From NCBI RefSeq assembly GCF_963082655.1, contig NC_081552.1, forward strand, positions 184,992,571-185,056,570: a DNA stretch of 64,000 bases, written 5' to 3'. Both the position numbers and the translations under genes were made by a program. Origin of the DNA: Stomoxys calcitrans (taxonomy: Eukaryota > Arthropoda > Insecta > Diptera > Muscidae). The stretch's first letter is position 1. Each line of letters starts with the position of its first letter. Under the pieces are notes generated by a model that was given only the letters and a program-made list of their open reading frames with translations, was not told the DNA's origin and ran no database searches. This document shows, piece after piece, positions 31,824 through 42,173 of the stretch.

Positions 31824-34800
31824 ATGGCATGTTTAGGGGATTTTACGGCGGTTGACAATCGTTTAAGAACTGCCAAGCGTACGGTGGTGGTTGCGATGCA
31901 TAAATTCATTTTTGGAAGAGAAGGAGATCGTGACAACCGAAAACGACTACGCTTGTTCGACGGCTTCGACTACGATGTAGACAGCGAAATGTATGCAAAC
32001 AAAGCAACGTACATAAAGGCAAATTTGTGTCAAGCTGACCTGGTGTCGATATGTAACGCTTTGGGTATCGACTACATCGATGGTGATTTGTGTTTACACA
32101 TCTTTAATAATCTGCGAAAGGGTGCAATGTTAGCTGCTGCTGTTGATGACGACGAAGACGATGATGAAGGCGACGACGACGACGGCGAAAGCAACGAAGA
32201 CGACCGCACAATAATGAGAGCAGATAGCCAAGCAAGTGTTAGAGAATCAATTGGTGGTGGTTCACATAATGACAAGCTGTTGCTTGCAGGCGATTTGGTT
32301 CGCGAACAGTGTCTCAAAGCTGAAAGTGTTCACGTACAGCAAACAATGAATTGCGAACTGCCTAGTGGTGTAAATAGAGAGGTTTCATCGTGTCAGACGC
32401 ATCAATACAATGACGTTCCCAGATTTACTTTAAATTTCCGAGATATTGAAGACTCCATTCGACCTTTTGATGGAACTGATGACTTACCCATTGGCGCATG
32501 GTTGGATGAATTCGACGAAACTGCTTTTGTTATGGGATGGAATGACCTCCAGAAATTTGTGTTTGCTAAACGCTCATTGAAAGGGCTTGCGAAATTGTTT
32601 ATATCAAGCGAACGTGGTATAACATCTTGGAGTACCCTTAAAAGCAAATTGGTAGAAGAATTCCAGTCGACGACAAACAGCGCACAGCTTCATAAACAAT
32701 TGTCCGAACGACGAATCCAAAAAGGCGAAAATTACCTGGAATATCTTTTAAAGATGAAAGAGCTAGCTTCTCGAGGCAACATAGAAGACGACGCTTTGAT
32801 ACAATACGTAATCGACGGCATAAATGATTTAGCAACAAATAAGGCGATGCTGTATGGTGCCAGAAATCTTAAAGAGTTTAAGGAGAAATTAAGATGCTAC
32901 GAGACGATGCAGGAAAAGATTAAACCAAGGTTTAATTTTAACCAAAAACAACCTGACAAGACGAAACAACCTGATAAGACGAAACAACCGGATAAGACAA
33001 CAAACAAGGCCGAGAGAAAGGAGTTGTGTTACAACTGTGGCGAAAAAGGGCACACGTCCCGAAATTGCAGCGATAAAGATAAAGGGACCAAGTGTTTTGG
33101 ATGTAATGAGTTTGGCCACATATCAAAACAATGTCCGCGCAAAAATGAAAGAGCCAATATGCGACGTTTAGTTCCTGATGACATAATGAAGAAAGTTGTT
33201 AAATTTTCTGATTTACAATACATGGCGATCTTCGATACAGGCAGCAGGTATAATGTTGTCAGCGATAAAGTTTACAATGATCTAAGAAGACCAACTCTTA
33301 AGAAATCTGATTTTTATTTGGTTGGATTTGGTGAAAGGACTCTCAACAACCGAATAAAGCCGCTGGGAAACTTCACGCATCAAGTTGAAATCGACGAGGA
33401 GGACTACCAATTGACATTCCACGTAGTTCCAGCAAATTCTATGGATATCGACGTGGTGCTAGGAAAGGATTTCTGCTCCGATGTTCGTGTTGAAATTACG
33501 GCGAATAGTTTAAAGTTCGAAAAGATCAAAGACGACGTTACCTCCCAGCAGCACAACATTATGCTCATAAGAACAGCTGACGAGCCAGAGAGTCAAGTAG
33601 ACGTGAATTTAATGGCAAGTGATGGTGCAAAACGCGAAGTTATGAAGCTCATTGATAATTACAGACCTGAGAAGAACAAAACTACGAATGTCGAAATGAA
33701 TATCATCCTGAGCGAAGACACTAACATATTTTCCAGACCTCGTAGATTACCAATGATTGAAAGGGAAGCAGTGGATGAGCAAGTGGACAAGTGGTTGACT
33801 GATGGCATCATTGAGGAATCTGTGTCTGAATATAGCAGTCCAGTGGTGATGGTTAGGAAGAAGGATGGTTCGTATAGACTATGCGTTGATTTTAGACGCA
33901 TGAATAAGATCATAGTTAAAGACCGATACCCCCTACCACTCATCGAAGATCAGCTAGACCGACTGCAAGAGGCTACGGTGTTCAGCACAATTGACATAAA
34001 GAACGGATTCTTCCACGTGAGTGTAGCCGAAGCAAGCCGTAAGTACACCTCATTTGTTACTCACAACGGGCAATACCAGTTTTGTAAGGTGCCATTTGGT
34101 TTGTCAAACTCACCTGCTGTGTTCCAGAGGTTTATTAACACAATTTTTCGTGATTTGACACGAAGAGGTGTTGCACTTCCTTACGTCGACGACGTTATTA
34201 TTCCATCAAAAGACGAAGACGAGGCCCTGCGAAATCTGAAGGAGGTAATACAAGTTTGCAAGGATTATGGACTTGACCTAAACTTGAAGAAAAGCCAATT
34301 TTTAGTCAGACGCGTGGAATTTCTTGGCCACGTAATCGAGAATAAGCAGATATTTCCATCGAACAGCAAGGTCGCCGCTATATTGAAATTCCCAATGCCG
34401 AAAGACGTTAAAGGGTTACAGAGTTTCCTAGGGCTTGCTAGTTATTTTAGGAAATTCATTCCAGATTTTTCAATATTGGCTAAACCTTTGAGCGACTTAA
34501 CGAAGGCAGGAAGATTATTCGAGATGGGTCACGAACAGATTGCTACGTTTAACGCTTTGAAAAAGATTTTGTCAGAAGGACCCGTATTAAATATTTTTAA
34601 TCAACGATACGAAACAGAAGTTCATACGGATGCATCGATGGACGGGTATGGCACAATCTTATTGCAACGATCTCCAGATGACGACGGTTGGCATCCAGTA
34701 TACTACATGAGCAGGAAGACGACGGACGCCGAAAGAAAATATTCCAGTTACGAGTTAGAGATACTCGCAGTTGTGGAGGCACTGAGGAAGTTCAGAGTAT

Positions 34801-36269
34801 ACTTACTTGGAATTCATTTTAAAATAGTATCCGACTGCAATGCATTCACCAAGACGATGGAGAAAAAAGATTTATGTACACGAGTTGCCAGATGGGTGTT
34901 ACTACTGCAAGAATTCGACTATGAAGTGGAGCATAGACCTGGTGTAAGGATGAAACATGTCGATTCATTAAGCCGATTTCCAATAATGACGATAGTGGAG
35001 GATAGTTTACTAACCAGATTGGAGAAAGCTCAACAACAAGACGATGAGTTATTGGCAATTATAAGCATTCTTCAAGAAAAAGACGTTCATGATAACTATT
35101 TCATGAAAGGAAATATTTTGTGCAGGTATGTTGATGACTATGAGGTAATGGTGATTCCTAAGGGAATGCAGAGGGAAGTAATACGAGCTGTTCATGAGAA
35201 AGGGCATTTTGCCAAAGACAAAGTCAAAGAGATTATAAGAAGGGAGTATTATATACCCAAATTAGAAGAGAAGGTCAAATATCATTTGCAGAATTGTATT
35301 CCATGCATAATGGCTAACCGGAAAAAAGGAAAACAGGAGGGCGAACTCCACCCATTACCGAAAGAGTTTCAACCATTGCATACCTACCACATTGATCATC
35401 TAGGACCATTGGAATCAACTAGCAAACAGTATAAACATATTTTTGCCGTGATAGACGCCTTCACAAAGTTCTGTTGGTTGTACCCAACAAAGACAACATC
35501 GACGAACGAAGTTTTATCTAAGCTGAAGTCGCAAAGTGTTCTATTTGGAAATCCCCATCAAATAATTTCGGACAGAGGAACTGCTTTTACCTCAGAGGAC
35601 TTCAAACTGTATTGTGAGACGGAGAACATCAGACATTTCCTGATAACGACGGGCTTGCCACGAGCCAACGGGCAAATTGAGAGATTGAACTCGACGATTA
35701 TAGCCGTTTTGTCAAAGTTGAGTATGGATGACCCTGCAAAGTGGTATCGACACGTTGCAAAAGTACAGCAAGTCATAAATTCGACAATTTCCAGAAGTAT
35801 TAGCACTACACCTTTTGAACTAATGTTTGGAGTAAAGATGAGGACTCCCGAACAATCTGAAATTCTGAAGATGATTGAGGATGAGCTGAATTCGAATTTC
35901 GTTGAAGAAAGAAACTTTTACAGACAAGCTGCGAAAGAGCAAATTTTAAAAGTCCAACAGGAAAACAGATTGTATTACAATCTACGACGACGTAAGGCCA
36001 CTAAATACCAAAAGGGTGACTTAATTGCTATAAAGCGCACGCAATTTGGTCCAGGCCTTAAGCTGAAACCGAAATATTTGGGACCCTACGAAGTGATGAG
36101 GGTAAAGCCAAATGATACCTACGATGTTTCCAAACGTGGTTCTGGTGAGGGACCGATGAAAACTACAACTTGTGCAGAATACATGAAGAGGTGGTGCGAT
36201 TTTGAGGGCGAAGATGAAGAATTCGAGACGAATTCCCCGCAGGATGGCCGAATTGTGGGAAAAATTTGA
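31824..36269 (+). CDS. gag-pol: Gag-Pol polyprotein of the Ty3/Gypsy element
   Basis: 1481 codons in one frame, with ATG in an accATGg context. Residues 106-131 are very acidic. The Gag core is about 200-360. A KQPDKT motif is repeated three times (376-392) before two CCHC zinc knuckles (C402/C405/H410/C415 and 424-437). The protease motif FDTGS is at 470-474. In RT, D724 lies in TIDIKNGF and YVDD is at 787-790. RNase H shows D936, E979 and D1004. The integrase zinc finger is H1124/H1128/C1158/C1161 and the catalytic triad is D1191, D1250, E1286 (D,D35E). A GPY module is at 1420-1422. All catalytic residues seen are present. Gag and Pol are fused without a frameshift, and the stop codon lies 16 bp inside the 3' LTR. 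It is predicted to be cleaved by its own protease and to act in cytoplasmic particles. Confidence 0.97.
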   Translation: MACLGDFTAVDNRLRTAKRTVVVAMHKFIFGREGDRDNRKRLRLFDGFDYDVDSEMYANKATYIKANLCQADLVSICNALGIDYIDGDLCLHIFNNLRKGAMLAAAVDDDEDDDEGDDDDGESNEDDRTIMRADSQASVRESIGGGSHNDKLLLAGDLVREQCLKAESVHVQQTMNCELPSGVNREVSSCQTHQYNDVPRFTLNFRDIEDSIRPFDGTDDLPIGAWLDEFDETAFVMGWNDLQKFVFAKRSLKGLAKLFISSERGITSWSTLKSKLVEEFQSTTNSAQLHKQLSERRIQKGENYLEYLLKMKELASRGNIEDDALIQYVIDGINDLATNKAMLYGARNLKEFKEKLRCYETMQEKIKPRFNFNQKQPDKTKQPDKTKQPDKTTNKAERKELCYNCGEKGHTSRNCSDKDKGTKCFGCNEFGHISKQCPRKNERANMRRLVPDDIMKKVVKFSDLQYMAIFDTGSRYNVVSDKVYNDLRRPTLKKSDFYLVGFGERTLNNRIKPLGNFTHQVEIDEEDYQLTFHVVPANSMDIDVVLGKDFCSDVRVEITANSLKFEKIKDDVTSQQHNIMLIRTADEPESQVDVNLMASDGAKREVMKLIDNYRPEKNKTTNVEMNIILSEDTNIFSRPRRLPMIEREAVDEQVDKWLTDGIIEESVSEYSSPVVMVRKKDGSYRLCVDFRRMNKIIVKDRYPLPLIEDQLDRLQEATVFSTIDIKNGFFHVSVAEASRKYTSFVTHNGQYQFCKVPFGLSNSPAVFQRFINTIFRDLTRRGVALPYVDDVIIPSKDEDEALRNLKEVIQVCKDYGLDLNLKKSQFLVRRVEFLGHVIENKQIFPSNSKVAAILKFPMPKDVKGLQSFLGLASYFRKFIPDFSILAKPLSDLTKAGRLFEMGHEQIATFNALKKILSEGPVLNIFNQRYETEVHTDASMDGYGTILLQRSPDDDGWHPVYYMSRKTTDAERKYSSYELEILAVVEALRKFRVYLLGIHFKIVSDCNAFTKTMEKKDLCTRVARWVLLLQEFDYEVEHRPGVRMKHVDSLSRFPIMTIVEDSLLTRLEKAQQQDDELLAIISILQEKDVHDNYFMKGNILCRYVDDYEVMVIPKGMQREVIRAVHEKGHFAKDKVKEIIRREYYIPKLEEKVKYHLQNCIPCIMANRKKGKQEGELHPLPKEFQPLHTYHIDHLGPLESTSKQYKHIFAVIDAFTKFCWLYPTKTTSTNEVLSKLKSQSVLFGNPHQIISDRGTAFTSEDFKLYCETENIRHFLITTGLPRANGQIERLNSTIIAVLSKLSMDDPAKWYRHVAKVQQVINSTISRSISTTPFELMFGVKMRTPEQSEILKMIEDELNSNFVEERNFYRQAAKEQILKVQQENRLYYNLRRRKATKYQKGDLIAIKRTQFGPGLKLKPKYLGPYEVMRVKPNDTYDVSKRGSGEGPMKTTTCAEYMKRWCDFEGEDEEFETNSPQDGRIVGKI

Positions 36270-36511
36270 ATGTATGTGTGTTTGGCTTTGGTAAACACAA
36301 AGACGAGTAAGCGAAGCACACAGAAGTCAGTCTATCCGCAGCCGTGACGACGTAAAGACGCGAGTTAAAACCGAACGCCATTCCATTAGTTTACATTGAT
36401 TACTGTTTTACTTTTCTATTGATATCAAACATTTTATTGTACTTTACTCTTAAACTTTAACTAAATATAAATAAAATAAAGGGATTTAAAAGAAGAAGAA
36501 AAGTGTCCACA
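36254..36511 (+). repeat. 3' LTR, 258 bp
   Basis: Same TGTGG...CCACA ends as the 5' LTR, with an extra 19 bp after gatatc. The last codons and the stop of gag-pol overlap its first 16 bases. No purine-rich tract lies directly before it (the preceding bases are ccgcaggatggccgaat), which is unusual for plus-strand priming. Confidence 0.95.
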
Positions 36512-36584
36512 TATATACTTGATAGGGTCGAAAATGGATATTTCGATGTGTTGCAAACGGAATGACAAAATGACTTTACACCGA
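36512..36584 (+). repeat. Type A/B element, right half after the LTR element
   Basis: tatatacttgatagggtcg, 'ggatatttcgatgtgttgca' and 'aacggaatgacaaaatga' complete the terminal block interrupted at 30881. Confidence 0.8.
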
Positions 36585-36620
36585 ACTTAGAACTTAGACT
36601 TGTAAGTCTAAGTTCTAAGT
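36585..36620. repeat. Perfect 36-nt hairpin (17-bp arms, 2-nt loop)
   Basis: acttagaacttagactt at 36585-36601 and its exact complement at 36604-36620, separated by gt. It lies right after the type A terminal block. It contains the 'ccgaacttag' word of the type A hairpin block, so it may come from a folded-back end. Confidence 0.9.
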
Positions 36621-36739
36621 GTTTCTAAAATCTAAAATAATTTTCTCAATTTTCCCTACATATTAAGTGTTTGGCCCTTTTTTGCTCTCTTCTCTGGCAA
36701 ACTCTCTCATATGTATTCTCTCTTCAAGCAAAAAAAAAA

Positions 36740-37510
36740 CTAGCAAAATTGAAGCTTCTAGGAACCTAACAATAATAATCGAGAGACCGGTTTATATGAG
36801 AGCTCTATCAGATTATAGACTGATTTGGGCCGTACTTAGTACAGTTATTGGAAGTCGTAACAGAACACCGCCCGCCAAATTTCGGCATTTGTCCAAATCA
36901 TACAAAAACTGCGGCTTGTAAGAGCTCAAGAAGTCAAATCGGGAGATCGGTTTATTTGGGAGCTATACCAGGTTATATACCGATTTGAACTGTACTTGGC
37001 ACAGTTGTTGAAAGTCATAACAAAACACTAAATGCTCAACTTCAGTCAAATCGGAGATTGGAAGATCGGGCGCCAAATGGGGAGATCGGTTTATATGGGA
37101 GCTATATCAGGTAATAGACTGATTCGAACTGTACTTGACACAGTTGTTGGATGTCATAACGAAACACCACATACAAAATATCAGCCAAATCGGATAGAAA
37201 TTGCGGCTTGTAAGGCTCAAGAAGTCAAATCGGGAGATCGGTTTATATGAGAGCTATATCAGGTTATGGACCGGTTCGGACCGTACTTGGCACAGTTGTC
37301 AAATCGGGATATCGGTTTATATGGGAGCTATGTTAGGTTATAGACCGATTTGGACTGTACTAGGCACAGTTTTTGGAAGTCACAACAGAACCCAATTTGC
37401 AAAACTTTAGCCAAATCGGACAAAAGTTGCGGCATCCAGGGTCTCAAGAAGTCAAATCGGGATATCGTTTGATATGGGAGCTTTATCAATAGTACAAATC
37501 CTTTTTTAGG
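36740..37510 (+). repeat. Type A module repeat, about five modules
   Basis: Forward modules with 'agatcggtttatatgggagc' near 37082 and similar words at 36944, 37235 and 37308. Spacing shrinks in the middle because of internal deletions. The left edge has gaagcttctaggaacctaac. No hairpin block is seen. Confidence 0.8.
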
Positions 37511-37589
37511 TCCGATTTTATCACATTTTTTAACTAAATTTACAAATTTCTTAATTGATCATATTTTTTCATTTTTTTTGGCAATTGCT

Positions 37590-37985
37590 TTCACTAGTCT
37601 AGGTGCCTACAGTGGCACCTGGCAAAAATTGGGGGTTAAGACCGCGCGTCAAGCATTGGGTATACACTGCAGTTGTCAGACCTTTAATGCTATATGGTGT
37701 TGTAGTCTGGTGGACGGCGCTTCCAAATTAAACCTACTGCTCAATACTTTACCGGATCCATGGCTTGTTTGTGCAACAGAACCGCACTGAGGACGACACC
37801 ATCTGATGCATTGAATTTAATGCTCAATACATCTAAAGCCTCTGGATATTGTAGCTAGACAAATTGCTGCGACCACTGTCGTGACGCTAAGGTAACTTTC
37901 TGTTTGGTCAGGTAGCGGCTACGGACACTGTGTTATGCTTGATACAATATCCGATGTTCCAGGCAGTGTGGTGTACCCCTAGCTG
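37590..37985 (+). pseudogene. LINE-B post-RT linker fragment
   Basis: Reading across frames gives IYTAVVRPLMLYGVVVWW, then TALRTTPSDALNLMLNT and IVARQIAATTVV. This is the linker between RT and RNase H in RNase H-bearing LINEs (compare QRTCCLGIGGAMRTTPTKAL in LINE-A). Several frameshifts. Confidence 0.65.
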
Positions 37986-38009
37986 AGCCGTTTTTGATAA
38001 AAAGTACTA

Positions 38010-38510
38010 TACCACTATTTTAGAGGCAATCTGCCATCAGACTCACTAAGACGTTTTCGTCCATTGTGATACCACAGGAACAGAAGAAGGAAGATGCCTT
38101 CTAGTTCCCACCGTTGAACCATTCAGATTGCTTTAAAAAGCCCAATAACTTGCGAATGTTCACATCTGCTAAATCAGACAGGTTCTCAAAGAAATGAGAA
38201 CCTAAACCTTCAAACTGCTAGTGCGGGACACACACACAGAAGGTGTTCTATAGTGTTCTTCTCTTCGATGTCCCCACAACTTCTAAAAAAGTCGTAGCTC
38301 ACAACCTTCAGCCTGTCAGCATGTTTTCCGATTAGGCAGTGACCTGTCATGACGGACACAATGACTGAGACGTCTTTTCTAGCCAATAACAGCAAATCGG
38401 TAGACCTCTTCAAGTCTAGATTGGGCCACATAGTTTTGGAATGCTCACAGCCCCTTCTTTGTGACCATCTTTCATTCGTTGCCCTTCGGGCCAATTCATA
38501 CTAAACTTCG
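38010..38510 (-). pseudogene. LINE-B C-terminal fragment (minus)
   Basis: Open for 94 codons: RRGCEHSKTMWPNLDLKRST, VMTGHCLIGKHADRLKV, FFRSCGDIEEKNTIEHLLCV. The Cys/His cluster ends with LLCVCPAL. The 3' UTR continues to about 38010 (aatctgccatcagactcact). It is opposite in orientation to its neighbours on both sides. Confidence 0.75.
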
Positions 38511-38529
38511 GCTGTTTTGTATCCTATGT

Positions 38530-39715
38530 TGTATCCTATGGATTCAACAAGTTGAAGCGGAAGGTATATAGAAGCGGTTGGGTTGGGGAATCAGAAGAAG
38601 ACTCAGCAGTTGTTGCTGAACACTTGCCTGAGGAACTATCGAACACATCTCTAAAGTCTGGCAGATTGCAGGAGACTGGAATTCCCCCTGCCACGATCAA
38701 AACAGGTGAGGAAGGCGTCGAAAGGGACCCAACAAGCCCTGTGTGGGTGGGTCATCCGGTTGTATTAGGCTCAATGTGTGCGCCAGCGGGGAAGCACGGA
38801 TCTCAAAAAGTACTTCGACAGCTGCAGCTAGTGAAGCATCTTAAGAGGAATCGTCCACCTCACAAGTGTCCTAAAGAAGAGCGGATCCACTGATTTCTCA
38901 CCTATCCCCAGATGGGCAAGGATGCGATCATAACAAGAGCGAACGAATCTTGTGAGGATGAACTCCTGGCAGACTCAGAAGATGAGACTAACAAATATAT
39001 TATAAATTGCAATCTGGCGATTTGTAATAAAGGGAATACAACCTTTTATTACGTGGAGCAGGCAGAAAGTTACCTTTGTTTCGAAGGATATAAGCGAAAG
39101 GATATTCGGCTAGGATGTGTTTGTTGGTTGGTTCTCGGTTCACCGTCATATTAATTTCAGCCTTGAAGAAATTACTGCAGATGTGGTCCCTTGGCTTAAC
39201 AGAAGAAAGGCGGTTTGGTATAAATTTCGACACACTTTCTGCACGACTATACCTTCTAGACCTGAAAAAGAAGTTGAAAATGCGGAGGACATAGACATAA
39301 TAGTCAAGTGGATCACGAAGGCTCTGTGTGAACATGTCCTATTGCCAAGCCAAAGGGCAAACAGCGACCGCCATGGTGGGCCCCAAAACTGGTTCGCCCA
39401 AGAAAGGTCTGCAGGTACATGGCCACAAAGACGGGAATGTGAGCACTCCAAAATTAAGTGGCCTAATCTAGACTCGAAGAGGTCTACCGCTTTGCTGTCA
39501 TTGGCTAGAACAAACGTTTCATTCATTGAGTCCGTCGTCATGACAGGTCACTGTTTGATCGGAAAACATGCTGAAAGGCTGAAGGTTTCAAGTAACGACT
39601 TCTGCAGAAGCTGTTAAGACGTCCACGAAGAAGAGACTATAGAAGATCTGCTGTGTGTGTGTCCCGCACTGGCAGTCAGAAGGAGTTCTACTTTAGGTTC
39701 TCATTTTTTGTTTAG
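38530..39715 (+). mobile_element. LINE-B copy with RT deleted
   Basis: In order: a low-complexity ORF1-like stretch (38552-38893), an endonuclease part (NLAICNKGNTTFYY near 39020; HRHINFSLEE near 39140, where the usual SDH is changed), the EN-to-RT linker (WYKFRHTFCTTIPSRPEKEV, EDIDIIVKWITKAL), then directly the C-terminal Cys/His region (RRECEHSKIKWPNLDSKRST, MTGHCLIGKHAERLKV, LLCVCPALAV). The whole RT and RNase H are missing. Deletion-derived and non-autonomous. Confidence 0.65.
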
Positions 39716-41138
39716 ACAAACCATATTCTATCTCAAAGACCCCTACGGCTTTTCTGCACAAATATGTTGGACTCCAGTTCCATAAAAGCGGAAGCCAGTT
39801 GAAATTTTCTTACATATGTGTTTTAGTCATAGGGAGGAAGTGTTGTATTGAGCTCTTTATACATAGCTAATATAGAATACGCAGTTTTCCTTATGCATTC
39901 AAGTTTCCTAATTTTTTCACATTCGATATACCAACATATCATAAAATTTCTAATTGATTGATAAGGCCTTCCTATAATTGATGTATAATTGACCTTAGCT
40001 TTTTTGTGTTTATATCGCTAATTGAACGCCTAATGCTGTGGGGGTGAAGACAATGATGGCACACGTCGCGTCGCGTTTCATCCCCAAAATCCCCATTAAC
40101 CAAAAGTGACAATCAATGAGTGTTATTGCAATGTACTGGCATTTGTACATACCAACTTCACCATATACTTAAAGGCTTAGATATTTACAAATGTATCCCA
40201 TAAGTGGGGACATCTGTTTGGAATGCCAGCAGACAAATGCATATACGAGTATGTAGGTGGATGGTTGTTGGGTGCCAGCGTGGTAGGCATTACAGAACTC
40301 ACCGACTATAAATACTAAGTAGTGATAATATAAACATAATTTGATGAGATAACAAGGTTAATTAATCAAAATGTAAATGCCACTGGGGTGAAATGGAATG
40401 ACACAAAAACAAATCCATTTAAATGCACAAATCATTGTAGGGGGAATATTGGGGTGGGGAAGAGAAAAGAAGAAAATAATAGACAAATTTAAACTGTGCA
40501 CCAAAAATCAATAGATTACCAACCATCATCCTTATTTTAAACTTCATCAAAAGATTTTTGTCTTTAAGATAATAAGATGCAAAGTTAAATATGTGGATAT
40601 TAAGAAAAAATCATTCATCATAGGAATTTTTACATTCAATGGTGAAGAATTTTTAAATTTAGTTAAAATTATTTTTGTGTAGCTTCTGCGATCCCAGGCC
40701 AGATTCTTAAATTTGTGATTTATTGTTTTTTTGTTTGTTCGTTGACCAGTTTTCTTTTTTTATGCAATTGTCCAGCTTGAGGACTTTTTTGTTTAATTAA
40801 ATTCACAGGATTTCGGGTGTTTTTAATTCAATTTTATTTTCATTTCGCTTATTTACGGCCAATAATTCGATTACCGCTGGCAATCATTTTCAAGGCGATT
40901 AATGTTGAAGAGTACAAAATGTGGTTGCTAATGAACTGTTTGGTGTCTCTTTGTCAACTGGCGATATGATTTATTAAATTTAGAAATCTTTCACCATAGA
41001 AATTTTTCTATTAAATGTTAAAGAACTGTAAAATTTTGTTAAAACTGTCTTCAGTGTAGACTCTACAATTCCAGTGATTTATTAAATGTAAGTTAATTAA
41101 AATTCCTTTTGTCTTCAAAAGTCGTTTTTTTATTTATA
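39716..41138. other. Non-coding stretch with a diverged direct repeat
   Basis: No gene seen. A block near 40610-40695 (cataggaatttttacattca ... ttttgtgtagcttctgcgat) is loosely repeated near 40995-41075 (catagaaatttttctattaa ... cagtgtagactctacaattc), suggesting an old duplicated element. Confidence 0.35.
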
Positions 41139-41868
41139 ACTAGCTGGACAGGGCCCGCTCCGCTGCGCCTTCTTTAACCCTCTAATATCTTTTTAGGGTG
41201 GGGACACTTCGCCCTGAACGTGGATATCGAATTCGTGCTACTGTAGCCTATGACGCTGAACATCTGCGTTCGAATCCCCGAGAGAACTTCAGAAAAAAAT
41301 TAAAGCGGTGGTTATCTCTTCTTAATGCTGGCGACATTTTTGAGGTACTATGCCATTTTTGAGGTACTCTCTCTCGGACTCGCCTATAAAAAAGGTCCCT
41401 TATCGTTGATAAACTCAACTTGAATCGGAAAGCACTCATTGATGTGTGAGAAGTTAATACCGTATTCGTATTCTATTCTCCAATAGTCCCATATTCATTT
41501 GAGTCCCATATTGTTATGATCGTCCAAAAACCCTATTTTAGGGGGTTTTGGGGTTGGGGCGGCACCCCAGTTACCTAGACCCAATTTTTTATATGAAATT
41601 CGTACTCTACTACTGAATACCTTTCATTTGAGTCCCATACTGCCCCGATCGGTCCACTTTTATTTTTGGGTAGTACTTTTAGGGTAAGGAGGAGGGTCCG
41701 AACACCTTCCGATATCAAAAAATTATATAACCTATGTTTCCTTCCAGACCAAGCTGCACAATCTGTGAAAATTTCAAGGCAATCGGTTCAGCCGTTTTTG
41801 AGTCTATACGGAGCAATCAAACAAACCGACAAACAAACACAAATTAAATTTTATATATAAGAAAGAAG
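41139..41868 (-). mobile_element. Helitron-like non-autonomous element, minus strand
   Basis: On the minus strand it begins near tatatataaaatttaatttg, with the fly Helitron-like lead 'agactcaaaaacggctgaac' and 'gaaattttcacagatt'. It ends gaaggcgcagcggagcgggc ... ccagCTAG followed by T. No coding capacity. A SINE is inserted in the middle. The CTAG-T end and the lack of a target duplication fit Helitrons; the hairpin near the end is weak. Confidence 0.55.
41240..41465 (+). mobile_element. tRNA-derived SINE, copy 3
   Basis: The B-box word gttcgaatcc is at 41268-41277. The A-box part is lost (gtagcctatgacgctgaac). The body has gcggtggttatctcttctta, tcggactcgcctataaaaaa and gaatcggaaagcactcattg. 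Nested in the Helitron-like element. Confidence 0.75.
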
Positions 41869-42173
41869 ATTGTTTCCTTTGCTCTACCCTAATGTATTAT
41901 TTGTGCCAATTATGATGTTTATACGATAATTTAACAAATAATTGATGTGATGGAAGATAAGGTAAAAATACTTTACTCGTTCAATCTTTTGTATACATGT
42001 ATTTTCCTCACTAATGAATATTTAAATCATGATGAAGCGATAATTATTCACAGTGATAGATAAGATCAACTTCATTGGCAGCCGCCTCAGCGACACCATA
42101 TGTCCACCATATGCCACCCACAAAAACATAAGTAAACTTAAGCTAATTACGTACAATGGATTCTTTGTTTAAA

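Larger units (their letters stand above)
30882..36511 (+). mobile_element. Complete Ty3/Gypsy-type LTR retrotransposon, 5630 bp
   Basis: Two LTRs (239 and 258 bp), a primer-binding site just inside the 5' LTR, a leader of about 0.7 kb, one intact gag-pol frame, and target duplications. The order protease, RT, RNase H, integrase places it in Ty3/Gypsy. There is no env frame. The LTRs differ only by one 19-bp indel and I find no coding lesion, so the insertion is recent. It sits inside a dispersed repeat whose sequence is continuous across the insertion. Transcription would be expected to run from the 5' LTR. Confidence 0.95.

Noticed and set aside
32072..35806. Minus-strand frames of 60-94 codons under the gag-pol gene
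   Set aside because: Shadows of the gag-pol coding strand.
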